The translations under genes and the position numbers were made by a program. Under the pieces are notes generated by a model. That model saw nothing but the letters and a program-made list of their open reading frames with translations, did not search any database and was not told the DNA's origin. From Pseudodesulfovibrio sp. zrk46 (GTDB lineage Bacteria > Desulfobacterota > Desulfovibrionia > Desulfovibrionales > Desulfovibrionaceae), in the NCBI RefSeq assembly GCF_012516435.1, contig NZ_CP051216.1, forward strand, positions 2,126,001 through 2,190,000: a stretch of 64,000 nucleotides of DNA, read 5' to 3'. Of the stretch, positions 1 to 7,988 are shown piece after piece (position 1 is the stretch's first letter; each line of letters opens with the position of its first letter).

Positions 1-47
1 GATGAGCATTGAATTGGAAAAAAAGTATGATTCTTTTGAAAATTGAA

Positions 48-76
48 TTGACAACCCGCTCGACTCCTATTAAACA
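48..76 (+). promoter_or_regulatory. Putative sigma-70 promoter of the tRNA pair
   Basis: A perfect -35 box TTGACA lies at 48-53. With a 16-17 base spacer the -10 region reads TTAAACA (70-76), which is a weak match. It ends 12 bases before the first tRNA, a sensible distance for a stable-RNA promoter. The boxes are seen; use as a promoter is inferred. Confidence 0.5.
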
Positions 77-88
77 GACTCCTCCTAC

Positions 89-164
89 GGGCGCTTAGCT
101 CAGCTGGGAGAGCATCGGCCTTACAAGCCGAGGGTCACAGGTTCGAGCCCTGTAGCGCCCACCA
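89..164 (+). tRNA. tRNA-Val (anticodon UAC)
   Basis: A full cloverleaf can be read. The acceptor stem is GGGCGCT (89-95) paired with AGCGCCC (154-160), then discriminator A and an encoded CCA at 162-164. The anticodon arm is TCGGC-CTTACAA-GCCGA with anticodon TAC, and the T loop is GGTTCGAGCC. It is followed 45 bases later by tRNA-Asp and probably shares its transcript. Confidence 0.97.
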
Positions 165-209
165 TCTTTGAAATATTGGGGATCGCTTAACACCCCATTA
201 TTATAGTGC

Positions 210-286
<77 letters not shown>

Positions 287-298
287 CTAGAAAGATCA

Positions 299-333
299 AG
301 CCCTTACACAATTGTGTAAGGGCTTTTTCTTTT
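299..333 (+). terminator. Rho-independent terminator of the tRNA pair
   Basis: The sequence AGCCCTTACACA / TGTGTAAGGGCT (299-324) is a perfect palindrome followed by TTTTCTTTT. It ends the tRNA-Val/tRNA-Asp transcript 13 bases after the CCA. Confidence 0.9.
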
Positions 334-382
334 GATTGCGTTGTCAGCGAGTAAGTCCAGATTTGTTGTCATGGCAGATAAT

Positions 383-418
383 AACAAAGCCCACCTAAAT
401 ATTTAGGTGGGCTTTGTT
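383..418. terminator. Bidirectional terminator between tRNAs and the PEP-CTERM gene
   Basis: A perfect 18-base inverted repeat begins AACAAAGCCCACC and has AAT/ATT at its centre. It has T-rich flanks on both strands and lies between the plus-strand tRNAs and the 3' end of the minus-strand gene at 439. Confidence 0.8.
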
Positions 419-438
419 GCGTGAGTAAGAAGACTCTC

Positions 439-1251
439 TTATGCGTCGCTGTACTTTCTGCGTAAGCCAACGAGTCCGATTAAACCGGAACCGAGGAGCC
501 ATACTGCACCCGGTATGGGAGTGGCTGATGGGAGGGATGCATCAAACTCCAGTTTCGCGGAGGAGAGGAGGAAATCGCCTTCCAGTCCCATGACAGAGAA
601 GAAGAATATGGAGTTCGTTTCCATGAATGCAAGGGCGAACGAATCGAGGGAAAACACTGCGGAGAATTCGCCGGTATTGTCGTTTGTTACCTCGGAGACC
701 GTCGTAAAGGTTGTGTCGTGAGTGTAGTACTCGACAGTCGTGAATGGGGAGGGGGTTTCTGTCTTGTCGAGACTGGTCAAGCCCATAGATCTCTCAATAC
801 GGGGGGTAGTCGAAGTTTGCGTGGTTGAACTTGCCTGTTTTGTGCCTGCAAGACTGGTGACTTGAGCGGTTTCCCCGGCAAATGTCGTTGTATCTGTACG
901 CTCATACATATTCATCCGAAATCTTTCGTATTTGATGGTGGTATAGGGTGCATCATTATAGATTCCAGTTTGGTGATACAATTGGGTCGAACTTCCTTTA
1001 TAAGCAGGGGTCCCAGTGTTGAACGTAAATTCATCACCTTCCATGTCATCCTCAAAAGTGGCTGTGAAACTGCCGCTGCTGATATTGTATCCAGCATACT
1101 CGGAAAGGTCGAAAAGATAGGACGATGGTCCGATGCCTGCCGAGTAACGGTCATAGTAGGACTGCTGCATCGTAATGAGTTCTGCTCGAGCAGTAGAAGC
1201 GGTGAAAATGAGAAGGCCTACGAGAGTGATGGTTTTTAGTAGCTTATGCAT
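439..1251 (-). CDS. Secreted protein with PEP-CTERM/VPLPA-type sorting signal
   Basis: Start is set at 1251 because AGGAGG precedes that ATG by 7 bases and gives a clean signal peptide (MHKLLKTITLVGLLIFTASTARA); an upstream in-frame start at 1275 would add eight residues and displace the Shine-Dalgarno. The mature part (~245 residues) is Thr/Ser-rich, with no Cys and no fold I recognise. The last 25 residues hold PIPGAVWLLGSGLIGLVG followed by LRRK: Pro motif, hydrophobic helix, basic end, as in PEP-CTERM/VPLPA-CTERM substrates of exosortases. The protein is probably processed at the outer surface. No exosortase or glycan-export gene is in the window, so it is an orphan target. Confidence 0.8.
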   Translation of the reverse strand: MHKLLKTITLVGLLIFTASTARAELITMQQSYYDRYSAGIGPSSYLFDLSEYAGYNISSGSFTATFEDDMEGDEFTFNTGTPAYKGSSTQLYHQTGIYNDAPYTTIKYERFRMNMYERTDTTTFAGETAQVTSLAGTKQASSTTQTSTTPRIERSMGLTSLDKTETPSPFTTVEYYTHDTTFTTVSEVTNDNTGEFSAVFSLDSFALAFMETNSIFFFSVMGLEGDFLLSSAKLEFDASLPSATPIPGAVWLLGSGLIGLVGLRRKYSDA

Positions 1252-1493
1252 GATGGATCCTCCTGGCGGGAGCAAAGCAGCATGTATGCCAGTTGTAGTA
1301 TATCAATCAGTTATGAAATCCTCTCTGAAAAGTCTGGAAAATGAAGACAGTTGAGTGGGGTTGGTTCAGAAGCTTGCTCATTGGCAATCTGGGTAGGGCA
1401 TCAAATAGCGGGATTGCAGAGTCTCCCAAACGTGCTACATGTGGTTTGCGTAACGAAACAACGTGCATGAGACACTTTCGGAGATGAGACACC

Positions 1494-2783
1494 ATGCAGA
1501 TTATCACTACACATACCGGGACTGATTTTGATGCCCTGGCATCTGTTGTTGCCGGTACTTTTCTTTATCCAGGGTCTGTTGGGGTGCTCCCCGGCATGGT
1601 CAATCCCGAGGTGAAACAGTTTTTGGCAATACATGCCAACATCTTGCGAATTACGCCCAGGAAGGATTTTGATATCGATGCCGTGACCTCCATCGTCGTG
1701 GTTGATGCCAACAACTGGAAGCGTCTGGACAAGATGGACTCCCTTGCAGAAAAAGAGGGGCTTGAAGTGATCTGCTGGGATCATCATATGGAGGGCGTGA
1801 CTATTGACAGTTGCGAAACCCATCGTGAAGAAGTCGGCGCGGCCGTGACCCTGCTTCTGGAAGAGATGCAAAGGCGGGACACTCCGCTCTCCCCCATGCA
1901 TGCAACGCTGTTTCTTCTCGGTATCTATTCGGATACAGGGTGTCTTCGATATCCTTCTGTAACGAGCAGGGATGCTGCCATGGTGAGTTTTCTCATCGAA
2001 AACGGTGCTGATTTGAATGTTGTTTCAGCATATCTCGATGACTCCATGGACGATGCCCACACCGAGCTTTTCGGGAAGATTCTTGAAGAGGCAGAGATCG
2101 TCAATGTCGGCTCCATCAACGTTGGTATATGTGCTCTGCAAATAAACAGCGGCTTGACCTCCTTGTCCACTCTTGTGGAGAAGTTTCGAGAGTTCAGGGG
2201 AGTGGATGCCGCGTTTGGAATATTTCAGGCAGACTCCCGGAAGTGCATGGTCATTGGACGGGGCAAGCCCCAGTTTATCGACATCGGACAATTGATGCGG
2301 GCACTTGGAGGGGGCGGGCACCCTGGAGCAGGCTCCGCTATTATCAAAAATACAAGTCTGGAAGAGGCAGCAGATCAGGTCCGTTCTCTCACGGCCAGTG
2401 GCTGCAACAACAAAACCGAGGTCGGGGCGGTTATGTCCGACCCGGGCCGATTTATCGTAGCGCCAGACGTGACAATGGCCCAGGCTGCACAAAAAATGTC
2501 AGCCAATAATATCTCCGGGCTCATTATCTGCAATGAGGCAACCCCGCTTGGCGGATTGTCAGAATTGGATTGCACAAAGGCGGTCAAAAGCGGCCGGGCT
2601 GATGTTCCGGTCAAAGGATACGCCAGACGCAATATCCCTATCGCCGCCCCAAGCACGTGTTGCCGTGAAGCGACCATGCTCATGGCCAACGCACGCGAGG
2701 GCGTTCTCGCTGTGGTTGACAACAACGAGCTGGTTGGCGTGGTGACGCAAACCGATCTTCTCTTACAGGTGTACGACTTCTGA
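1494..2783 (+). CDS. DHH/DHHA1 phosphoesterase with two CBS domains
   Basis: This 429-residue protein has an N-terminal DHH domain: motif I is HTGTDFDALAS (residues 7-17), a second Asp is in VVVDANN (68-74), WDHH is at 95-98, and IYSDTG is at 144-149. The DHHA1 part carries GGGGHPGAGSA (272-282). Residues ~313-429 form a CBS pair, which usually binds adenylate nucleotides. The same DHH-DHHA1-CBS order occurs at the N terminus of long A-adding tRNA nucleotidyltransferases, but here the polymerase head is absent and the protein ends right after the second CBS. Catalytic residues look intact, so nanoRNase, oligonucleotide or small-molecule phosphoesterase activity is likely; the substrate is unknown. 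It is a single gene, transcribed away from the PEP-CTERM gene. Confidence 0.85.
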   Translation: MQIITTHTGTDFDALASVVAGTFLYPGSVGVLPGMVNPEVKQFLAIHANILRITPRKDFDIDAVTSIVVVDANNWKRLDKMDSLAEKEGLEVICWDHHMEGVTIDSCETHREEVGAAVTLLLEEMQRRDTPLSPMHATLFLLGIYSDTGCLRYPSVTSRDAAMVSFLIENGADLNVVSAYLDDSMDDAHTELFGKILEEAEIVNVGSINVGICALQINSGLTSLSTLVEKFREFRGVDAAFGIFQADSRKCMVIGRGKPQFIDIGQLMRALGGGGHPGAGSAIIKNTSLEEAADQVRSLTASGCNNKTEVGAVMSDPGRFIVAPDVTMAQAAQKMSANNISGLIICNEATPLGGLSELDCTKAVKSGRADVPVKGYARRNIPIAAPSTCCREATMLMANAREGVLAVVDNNELVGVVTQTDLLLQVYDF

Positions 2784-2848
2784 TCTACTGCCCTGGAAAG
2801 TGTAAGGGGCTCTCTTCTTGGAGCTTTATTTTTTCTTCTGGCGGGATA

Positions 2849-3433
2849 CTATGCCCGTTTGAAGGCAAGGGCCAGAATGTCCATGAGGGGCGGGGGCTGA
2901 TTTGTGGAGCGGACATCCTCAAATCCCGCTGCCGCGAGCATCTGCGTGAGTGATGTCGTGGTAAATCCGGTCTTGTGGGCCATGAAATGATTTCCGTTGG
3001 CGAGGCTGGAGCGATAGCCGTAAAGCATATCGATGGGAGCAATCGGCCCGGAGCTTGGCGTGGCAACCGGCTTCATCAGCTTGTCCTCAAGGATGAGCTT
3101 CGCCACCTGCTGCAAGTCGGGACATGCGATCAGCACTTCTCCACCAATCTTGAGCACGCGGTGAAATTCCCGCAGGGCCGTCTCTACTTCATGGAAATAG
3201 AGGTGCTCCAGATTGTGGGATGAAAAGACAGCGTCAAAGCTGCAGTCCTCGATCATGTGCATGTCGCGGATGTCGCCGACGATGTCGGGGGTCACCTCCG
3301 GGTCAATATCCAGGCGAACTTCCTGCCACGGTGAAACCATATAGGCCTGAGGCAGCTTGTCGTCTTTCTTTATCCCGCATCCGACATGGAGTACTGTACG
3401 TGGTGGGAGAAGGGTGGTGGTATGGGTTTCCAT
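2849..3433 (-). CDS. Class I SAM-dependent methyltransferase
   Basis: Motif I is VLHVGCGIKK near residue 15. An acidic strand-2 end (VRLDIDPEV) and a Methyltransf_11-like segment (FDAVFSSHNLEHLYFHEV) follow, then VLKIGGEVLIACPD as motif III. This is the Rossmann methyltransferase layout, about 194 residues. Start is put at the ATG at 3433; a TTG at 3469 is in frame but adds residues with no role. The Shine-Dalgarno is weak at both. No neighbour tells the substrate: the flanking genes are a DHH-CBS protein (convergent) and a c-di-GMP riboswitch (divergent). Confidence 0.8.
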   Translation of the reverse strand: METHTTTLLPPRTVLHVGCGIKKDDKLPQAYMVSPWQEVRLDIDPEVTPDIVGDIRDMHMIEDCSFDAVFSSHNLEHLYFHEVETALREFHRVLKIGGEVLIACPDLQQVAKLILEDKLMKPVATPSSGPIAPIDMLYGYRSSLANGNHFMAHKTGFTTTSLTQMLAAAGFEDVRSTNQPPPLMDILALAFKRA

Positions 3434-3567
3434 GCTGTCGATTAATACGTAAGCAGCGGTACAAGTCAAGTTCGTCCCAGCTGCGCCTGAGGTCTACGCA
3501 ATGGCCTCATCGGTTCCGCTATTAGCAAGAAAACTCATTTAACATAGGGTACCCCGGTAGGGTATTT

Positions 3568-3652
3568 GTTGGTCAAGCCAAACCCGTCGTGAGACGGAGA
3601 CGGAAAGCCACGGGTCTCTTTATGGAGATAGCCGGGTTGCACTCCCTCCCTT
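3568..3652 (+). promoter_or_regulatory. Cyclic-di-GMP-I (GEMM) riboswitch aptamer
   Basis: The core matches the GEMM-I consensus in order: CAAACC (3579-3584), a CGTC-GTGA-GACG stem with GNRA tetraloop, GACGGAAAGCC, then ACGGGTCTC, a short loop and GAGATAGCCGGGTTGC. The GTCTC/GAGAT helix and the GCCGGGTT receptor side are as in the family. The base just before CAAACC is C, where Vc2 has the ligand-contacting G, and GACGGAAAGCC replaces the usual GACGCAAAGCC; ligand choice may therefore differ. Downstream, GGTTTGG (3733-3739) can pair with CCAAACC (3770-3776) just ahead of the Shine-Dalgarno at 3788, a possible expression platform (inference). It precedes the 79-residue membrane protein at 3798. 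Confidence 0.87.
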
Positions 3653-3797
3653 TGCTTCTGTTTCTCCATGTTTACTCATGGCCGGGGTAGGCCGATTGAA
3701 TTGGGCACGGTCGTCCCGATGTCCTTGATAATGGTTTGGTTGGGAAAAACGTTTGTTTTTTCACAACTGCCAAACCTCAGATAGTTTAGGAGTGAAC

Positions 3798-4037
3798 ATG
3801 AGTCGTAACGGCACCCCTTCTGGCGTTCTTGTTGGTAGTGTGTTGTGTGCTGCAATGATGGGAGTCATGGTTGGTCTGATGCCTTGCCTGATTCTTTATA
3901 TCGGGCTTAACTTTTTTGGCAGTCCTCCATTTAATGCAATCACCATTGGTGCCTATTTTGCCATGATCGCAGCAGGTGTTGGTGTCTCCATGGGGGCCGG
4001 GATAATCGAGTCCCCGTTCTCAAGGCGGATTGGCTGA
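3798..4037 (+). CDS. Small two-helix membrane protein under a GEMM riboswitch
   Basis: It has 79 residues. Start ATG 3798 is preceded by TAGGAG at 6 bases; an in-frame start at 3753 lies inside the leader and is rejected. Two strongly hydrophobic segments (about 9-40 and 46-68) are rich in Gly, Met and Ala, with a short positively charged tail (SPFSRRIG). I recognise no family. Because the c-di-GMP-I aptamer is the only regulatory element before it and a terminator follows at once, it is the sole gene of this riboswitch unit. A role in surface attachment, secretion or envelope change is a guess from the ligand, not from the protein. Confidence 0.8.
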   Translation: MSRNGTPSGVLVGSVLCAAMMGVMVGLMPCLILYIGLNFFGSPPFNAITIGAYFAMIAAGVGVSMGAGIIESPFSRRIG

Positions 4038-4061
4038 TAGCGTTCTTAAGAAAGAAATGGG

Positions 4062-4100
4062 AAAGGGCATCAACGGTGTTGATGCCCTTTTCTTGTTTTT
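4062..4100 (+). terminator. Terminator after the riboswitch gene
   Basis: AAAGGGCATCAAC (4062-4074) pairs with GTTGATGCCCTTT (4078-4090), followed by TCTTGTTTTT. It ends the riboswitch-controlled unit and separates it from the convergent chemoreceptor gene. Confidence 0.9.
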
Positions 4101-4136
4101 AGAGAGGGAACGGCCTCTTTATCCTTCGTTGTTTTA

Positions 4137-6194
4137 CTAGAAGCGCTCGAAGGAATCATCCATGTTATCGTCCATCATGAGGTCGACCCCGCCGTTACTC
4201 GGCGCTTCTGGATTCTGCTTGGTTGGGGGCGGGCCGCTGGGAAGCGCTGACGCTGGCTTGGAGATTGCCTTGATTTGTCTTGAGGCGAGCTTGCGTCCCT
4301 TACCATTGCCGTTTCCATTGATGTTGAAGAACTCCATGGAAATCTGGAGTTGCTGGCCTTGGGCCGAGAGCTCCTGACTGGTGGACGCCATTTCCTCGGA
4401 AGCGGAAGCGTTTTGTTGGATAACGGAGTCCAACTGGCTGATGGCCTGATTGATCTGCGTTGCCCCTGCATTCTGCTCGTTGCTGGCAGAGGATATTTCC
4501 TGAATCAGGGCTGCGGTCTTTTCGATGTCAGGTACAAGCGCCTGCAGCATGCTGCCGGCCTTTTCCGCAACTTCCACACTGCTGGACGAGAGTTCACTGA
4601 TCTCTGCTGCAGCGGTGCCGGAGCGCTCGGCGAGCTTGCGGACCTCTGCTGCCACAACTGCGAAGCCCTTGCCGTGTTCGCCTGCACGGGCGGCCTCAAT
4701 AGCTGCGTTCAGTGCTAGCAGGTTGGTCTGACGGGCGATCTCTTCGATGATGGAGATCTTTTCCGCGATGCTCTTCATGGCGTCCACTGTCTGGGTGACA
4801 GCCTTGCCACTCTCCTGAGCATCTTCAGACGCCTTGTTGGCGAGCAGGTCGGTTTCCTTGGCGTTTTCGGCATTCTGGCTGATGTTGGAGGCCATCTGCT
4901 CCATGGAAGAAGAGACCTCTTCAATGGACGCGGCCTGCTGTGTGGCTCCCTGAGACAGGGATTCGGAAGAGGCGGATAGTTCTTCGCTGCCTGCTGCGAC
5001 GTTTTCTGTGGCGGATTGTACGTCCGAGACGATCTGGGTCAACTGCGTCTGCATGTTCTTGAGGGCCTTGGCCAGCATGCCGATTTCGTCTTCCTGATCC
5101 ACGTTCAACTGCCCCGTGAGGTCGCCGTTGCCGATGATCTGGGCAAAGTCGACACCCTGCAGGATGGGATTGATGATGCCCTTGGCGATGATCCAGGCTG
5201 CAAGAATACCCAAGACTACGGCGATGAATCCGACGAGCGTGACCATTGTCTGGGTGCTTCTGGCTTCATGCACCATGACTTCGTCCGTCATGATATTCTG
5301 GGCAATAGTGGTCTTGGCCTCGTTGAGCGCACCCTGTACCGCCTCAAGAGCGGGCATGGTCTGGGTGGCGTAGATGGCTTTTGCTTCATCAAGATTGGCC
5401 AGTTTGGAGTTGTGCCAGTCAATGACGCCGTCGATGGCCTTCAGTGTCTTCTTGGCGTTCTCTTCGACTACTTCATTGAAGTATCTTTGCGCTCCCTGTC
5501 TATCATTGTTGCGCAAAAGTTCATTGATTTTGACGACCGATGAATGGAGTTGTTCGTGGGGTTCGAATATGGGTTTCAAGACATTGCCGAATTCTGGGTT
5601 GTCTTTGGCCATTTGGGCTACTTCATTGGAGTAGAGCCACTTGCCGAAACCGCATTTGTGGGCATCTGCCTGCACCACCGTTTCATCCATCATGGGGTTG
5701 GTGATGTCCCCGACCAGTGCGACCATCCAATTCAGGTGGTCGACTTTTTTCTCTCTCAGGAAGGAGCCCATATCGGGGTCAACGTCAGAGTATGCCTTGC
5801 TAATGGAAATTGCGGAGTTGTGGAGGAGACTGTGCGGTTTTTCGATCTTATCCAGGATGGGTTTGAGAGCCGGGACCAACTGCTCGGCGCGGGCCCTGCC
5901 TTCACCATAATACCATTTGCCAAAGCCGCATTTGTGCGGATCGGTCTGAACGTCCAGCGTGTGAACATTCTTGTCGTTCAGAAGTTTGTTCACCTGGCCC
6001 GCCCAATTGAGGTGGTCGACGATCTTCTGGACGAAATCACCTCTGAGTTTGTTGCCGGAGATAACCTCTTCCGCGTTACCTACAATGGATCCGATCCCGA
6101 GAAATGCCCAGGCGACGAGCATCACAAGCAGGGTGATGACCACACCAAAACCAATAGAGAATTTCCCGGACAGTTTGATGTTCTTCCACTTCAT
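4137..6194 (-). CDS. Methyl-accepting chemotaxis protein with tandem CZB domains
   Basis: This 685-residue receptor has TM1 at ~13-35, a periplasmic part to ~315, TM2 at ~317-338, HAMP, and a cytoplasmic signalling hairpin with the canonical tip [20 protein letters not shown]. The periplasmic region holds two copies of the zinc-binding CZB pattern. Copy one has DHLNW with H61, then [10 protein letters not shown] (87-96), H121 and H125. Copy two has DHLNW with H153, then [10 protein letters not shown] (179-188), H213 and H217. CZB domains coordinate zinc with His/Cys and in studied cases respond to zinc or oxidants; a tandem periplasmic pair is less usual. The C terminus DDSFERF resembles an aromatic CheR/CheB tether (inference). 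AAGGAG lies 8 bases before the start. No che genes are nearby. Confidence 0.93.
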   Translation of the reverse strand: MKWKNIKLSGKFSIGFGVVITLLVMLVAWAFLGIGSIVGNAEEVISGNKLRGDFVQKIVDHLNWAGQVNKLLNDKNVHTLDVQTDPHKCGFGKWYYGEGRARAEQLVPALKPILDKIEKPHSLLHNSAISISKAYSDVDPDMGSFLREKKVDHLNWMVALVGDITNPMMDETVVQADAHKCGFGKWLYSNEVAQMAKDNPEFGNVLKPIFEPHEQLHSSVVKINELLRNNDRQGAQRYFNEVVEENAKKTLKAIDGVIDWHNSKLANLDEAKAIYATQTMPALEAVQGALNEAKTTIAQNIMTDEVMVHEARSTQTMVTLVGFIAVVLGILAAWIIAKGIINPILQGVDFAQIIGNGDLTGQLNVDQEDEIGMLAKALKNMQTQLTQIVSDVQSATENVAAGSEELSASSESLSQGATQQAASIEEVSSSMEQMASNISQNAENAKETDLLANKASEDAQESGKAVTQTVDAMKSIAEKISIIEEIARQTNLLALNAAIEAARAGEHGKGFAVVAAEVRKLAERSGTAAAEISELSSSSVEVAEKAGSMLQALVPDIEKTAALIQEISSASNEQNAGATQINQAISQLDSVIQQNASASEEMASTSQELSAQGQQLQISMEFFNINGNGNGKGRKLASRQIKAISKPASALPSGPPPTKQNPEAPSNGGVDLMMDDNMDDSFERF

Positions 6195-6540
6195 AAGCTA
6201 CTCCTTCCATAAAGACGCTTAGAAAATTGACTATATGTTCATATGTTTGGCCGCGCTCGGTCGCAACAGTATGGCTTTCGCGGGATGCGCGAAAAGAAGA
6301 GGAGGGGGCCAAACCTTATTTTCTCCAAGCAATACGCACTCTACTGCAATAAAGTCGAAAGTAAAGACTTTGCTATAATATTATAATCTCCTTTAAGTGA
6401 TAATCATATCTAGCTGGCTGTGAGGATGGTTTGAGAGGAGGTAAGGTTGTCGTCTGTCACGCTAGGTGCTATCCGTGGTGCGCTTTTGTCTTCTTCATTC
6501 GCAAGGGCACGAGCTGCATAATTCAACCATTCGGATATTC
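6195..6540. other. 346-base intergenic region between divergent genes
   Basis: It has no long ORF. An AT-rich core at ~6371-6390 (CTATAATATTATAATC) offers -10-like boxes on both strands and probably holds divergent promoters. On the plus strand, GAGAGGAGGTAAGG (6434-6447) is a strong Shine-Dalgarno-like run facing a TTG-started 24-codon reading frame that ends at 6521, 20 bases before malY. I cannot say whether that leader frame is real. Confidence 0.4.
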
Positions 6541-7719
6541 ATGATGAGCCACGCTGAACAATACGATTTCGATACCCTTGTCTCCAGAGAGAACACTCAC
6601 TCCGTCAAATGGGATTTCATCCCCGCAGATAAAGATGATTTGCTGCCGCTTTGGATTGCAGACATGGACTTTGTTTGCGCCCAACCCATTATCGATGCCA
6701 TGCGAGCGCGAGTTGACCGCAGAATCTTCGGATACAGCATGCCTTTCACTGATGAATATCTGGAGGCGGTCACTGGTTGGTTTCGCCGCCGGGCCAACTG
6801 GAATATTGAGCGTGAGTCCATTGTTGTCGCTCCCGGCATTGTTCCGGCTCTCGGGGTGCTCATTCGCGCTCTGACCAGCGAAGGGGATGGCATCATCATT
6901 CAGAATCCGGTCTACTATCCCTTCTCCAAGATGATCGCCAACAACGGCCGTCGGTTGGTCAACAATCCGTTGATCAACAATGAGGGTGTCTACACCATGG
7001 ATTTTGAGGACCTCGAAGCAAAGGCGCGTGATCCCAAAGTTACCATGATGCTGCTGTGCAATCCGCACAATCCCGTGGGGCGCGTCTGGACGCCCGAAGA
7101 ACTTTCCACGGTGGCCGACATTTGTCTGCGAAATAATGTTCTGCTTATTTCCGATGACATCCATTGCGATCTCATCCGTGAGGATGCCGTTTACACCCCA
7201 GTCTCTTCTCTGAATCCCTCCGAGCGGATCATCACATGTACCTCTGCCAGCAAGACCTTCAACCTTGCAGGATTGCATCTTTCCAACATAGTCATCCCGG
7301 ACGAGGGAATGCGCAAGCTATGGGAAGCTGAGGCCCTTGGCCGTTGCGGTCTTTTCGGTGGGAATGCCTTTGGCATTGTTGCCACGCAGGCCGCTTATAC
7401 CCATGGCGAAGTGTGGCTTGAACAGGTCAATCGGTACATTGCCGATAACCTTCGTTACATCGGAGAGTTTGTGGCCGATCGGCTCCCCAAGGCGCGTTAC
7501 TGGTATCCCGAAGGAACCTATTTCGCCTGGATTGATTTCCGTGAATACGGATATTCTTCGGAGCAGCTTGAGGATTTGATGCTCAATCGTGCGCGTGTAG
7601 CCCTTGATGAGGGGTATATTTTCGGCGAGGAAGGCTGCGGATTCGAGCGGATCAACGTGGCCTGTCCGCGGTCCATACTGGAAGACTGCATGGAGCGTAT
7701 GGCCGAGGCTTTGGGCTAA
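6541..7719 (+). CDS. MalY/PatB-type PLP-dependent C-S beta-lyase (aminotransferase fold)
   Basis: This 392-residue fold-type I PLP enzyme begins YDFDTLVSRENTHSVKWD, typical of MalY/PatB. The PLP lysine is in TSASKTFNLAGLH, the Asp that holds the pyridine nitrogen is in ISDDIHCDLI, and LLCNPHNPVGRVW is the NPHNP motif. Family members cleave cystathionine or cysteine (releasing thiol, pyruvate and ammonia), and some act as regulators. An ATGATG pair at 6541/6544 gives two possible starts, neither with a clear Shine-Dalgarno; a GTG at 6466 is in frame but adds a non-family N terminus. The gene stands alone and is followed 2 bases after its stop by repeat A. Confidence 0.9.
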   Translation: MMSHAEQYDFDTLVSRENTHSVKWDFIPADKDDLLPLWIADMDFVCAQPIIDAMRARVDRRIFGYSMPFTDEYLEAVTGWFRRRANWNIERESIVVAPGIVPALGVLIRALTSEGDGIIIQNPVYYPFSKMIANNGRRLVNNPLINNEGVYTMDFEDLEAKARDPKVTMMLLCNPHNPVGRVWTPEELSTVADICLRNNVLLISDDIHCDLIREDAVYTPVSSLNPSERIITCTSASKTFNLAGLHLSNIVIPDEGMRKLWEAEALGRCGLFGGNAFGIVATQAAYTHGEVWLEQVNRYIADNLRYIGEFVADRLPKARYWYPEGTYFAWIDFREYGYSSEQLEDLMLNRARVALDEGYIFGEEGCGFERINVACPRSILEDCMERMAEALG

Positions 7720-7721
7720 GA

Positions 7722-7830
7722 ATGCCTCCGGCGGCCCCTCGCCGGGGCGGCGTCTCCGACGGCTCAAGAACCCTTTGGGAAAAGGGTTCTTGAGAATCTC
7801 CTAAACCTTTTATAGCTCGCTTCGCTCGAG
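7722..7830 (+). repeat. Intergenic repeat A, copy 1 (behind malY stop)
   Basis: The copy begins ATGCCTCCGGCGG two bases after the malY stop. It contains CTCAAGAACCCTTT (7763-7776) paired with AAAGGGTTCTTGAG (7781-7794), and then AGCTCGCTTCGCTCGA. The reverse complement of 36650-36752 matches this order: ATGCCTCCGACGG, GTCTCCGACGG, AACCCTTTGCAAAGGGTT, TCGCTCGCTGACGCTCGA. That copy also starts directly after a stop codon (rnr). Confidence 0.75.
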
Positions 7831-7876
7831 GTCGAATGAGCTCGGATGAGTCGGTTTATGGCACAAGAGTACCCTT

Positions 7877-7973
7877 GCGCCCTCAGGCGCAGAGAGGGAT
7901 TCCAAAGGGTATAGCCCTTTGGCTGTCAGAGGCGAAATCACCCGATAAAAGGAGGCCGAAGGTCGACCTCCTC
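7877..7973 (-). repeat. Intergenic repeat B, copy 1
   Basis: Read on the minus strand it runs GGTGATTTCGCC, then CCAAAGGGCTATACCCTTTGG (hairpin 7902-7922), AATCCC, and GCGCC-n-GGCGC (7877-7890). The same modules in the same order occur at 57515-57588 on the plus strand. The copy lies just behind the stop of the minus-strand gene at 7989, so gene-relative orientation is kept. Confidence 0.75.
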
Positions 7974-7988
7974 ATCTGATTTTCTCTA

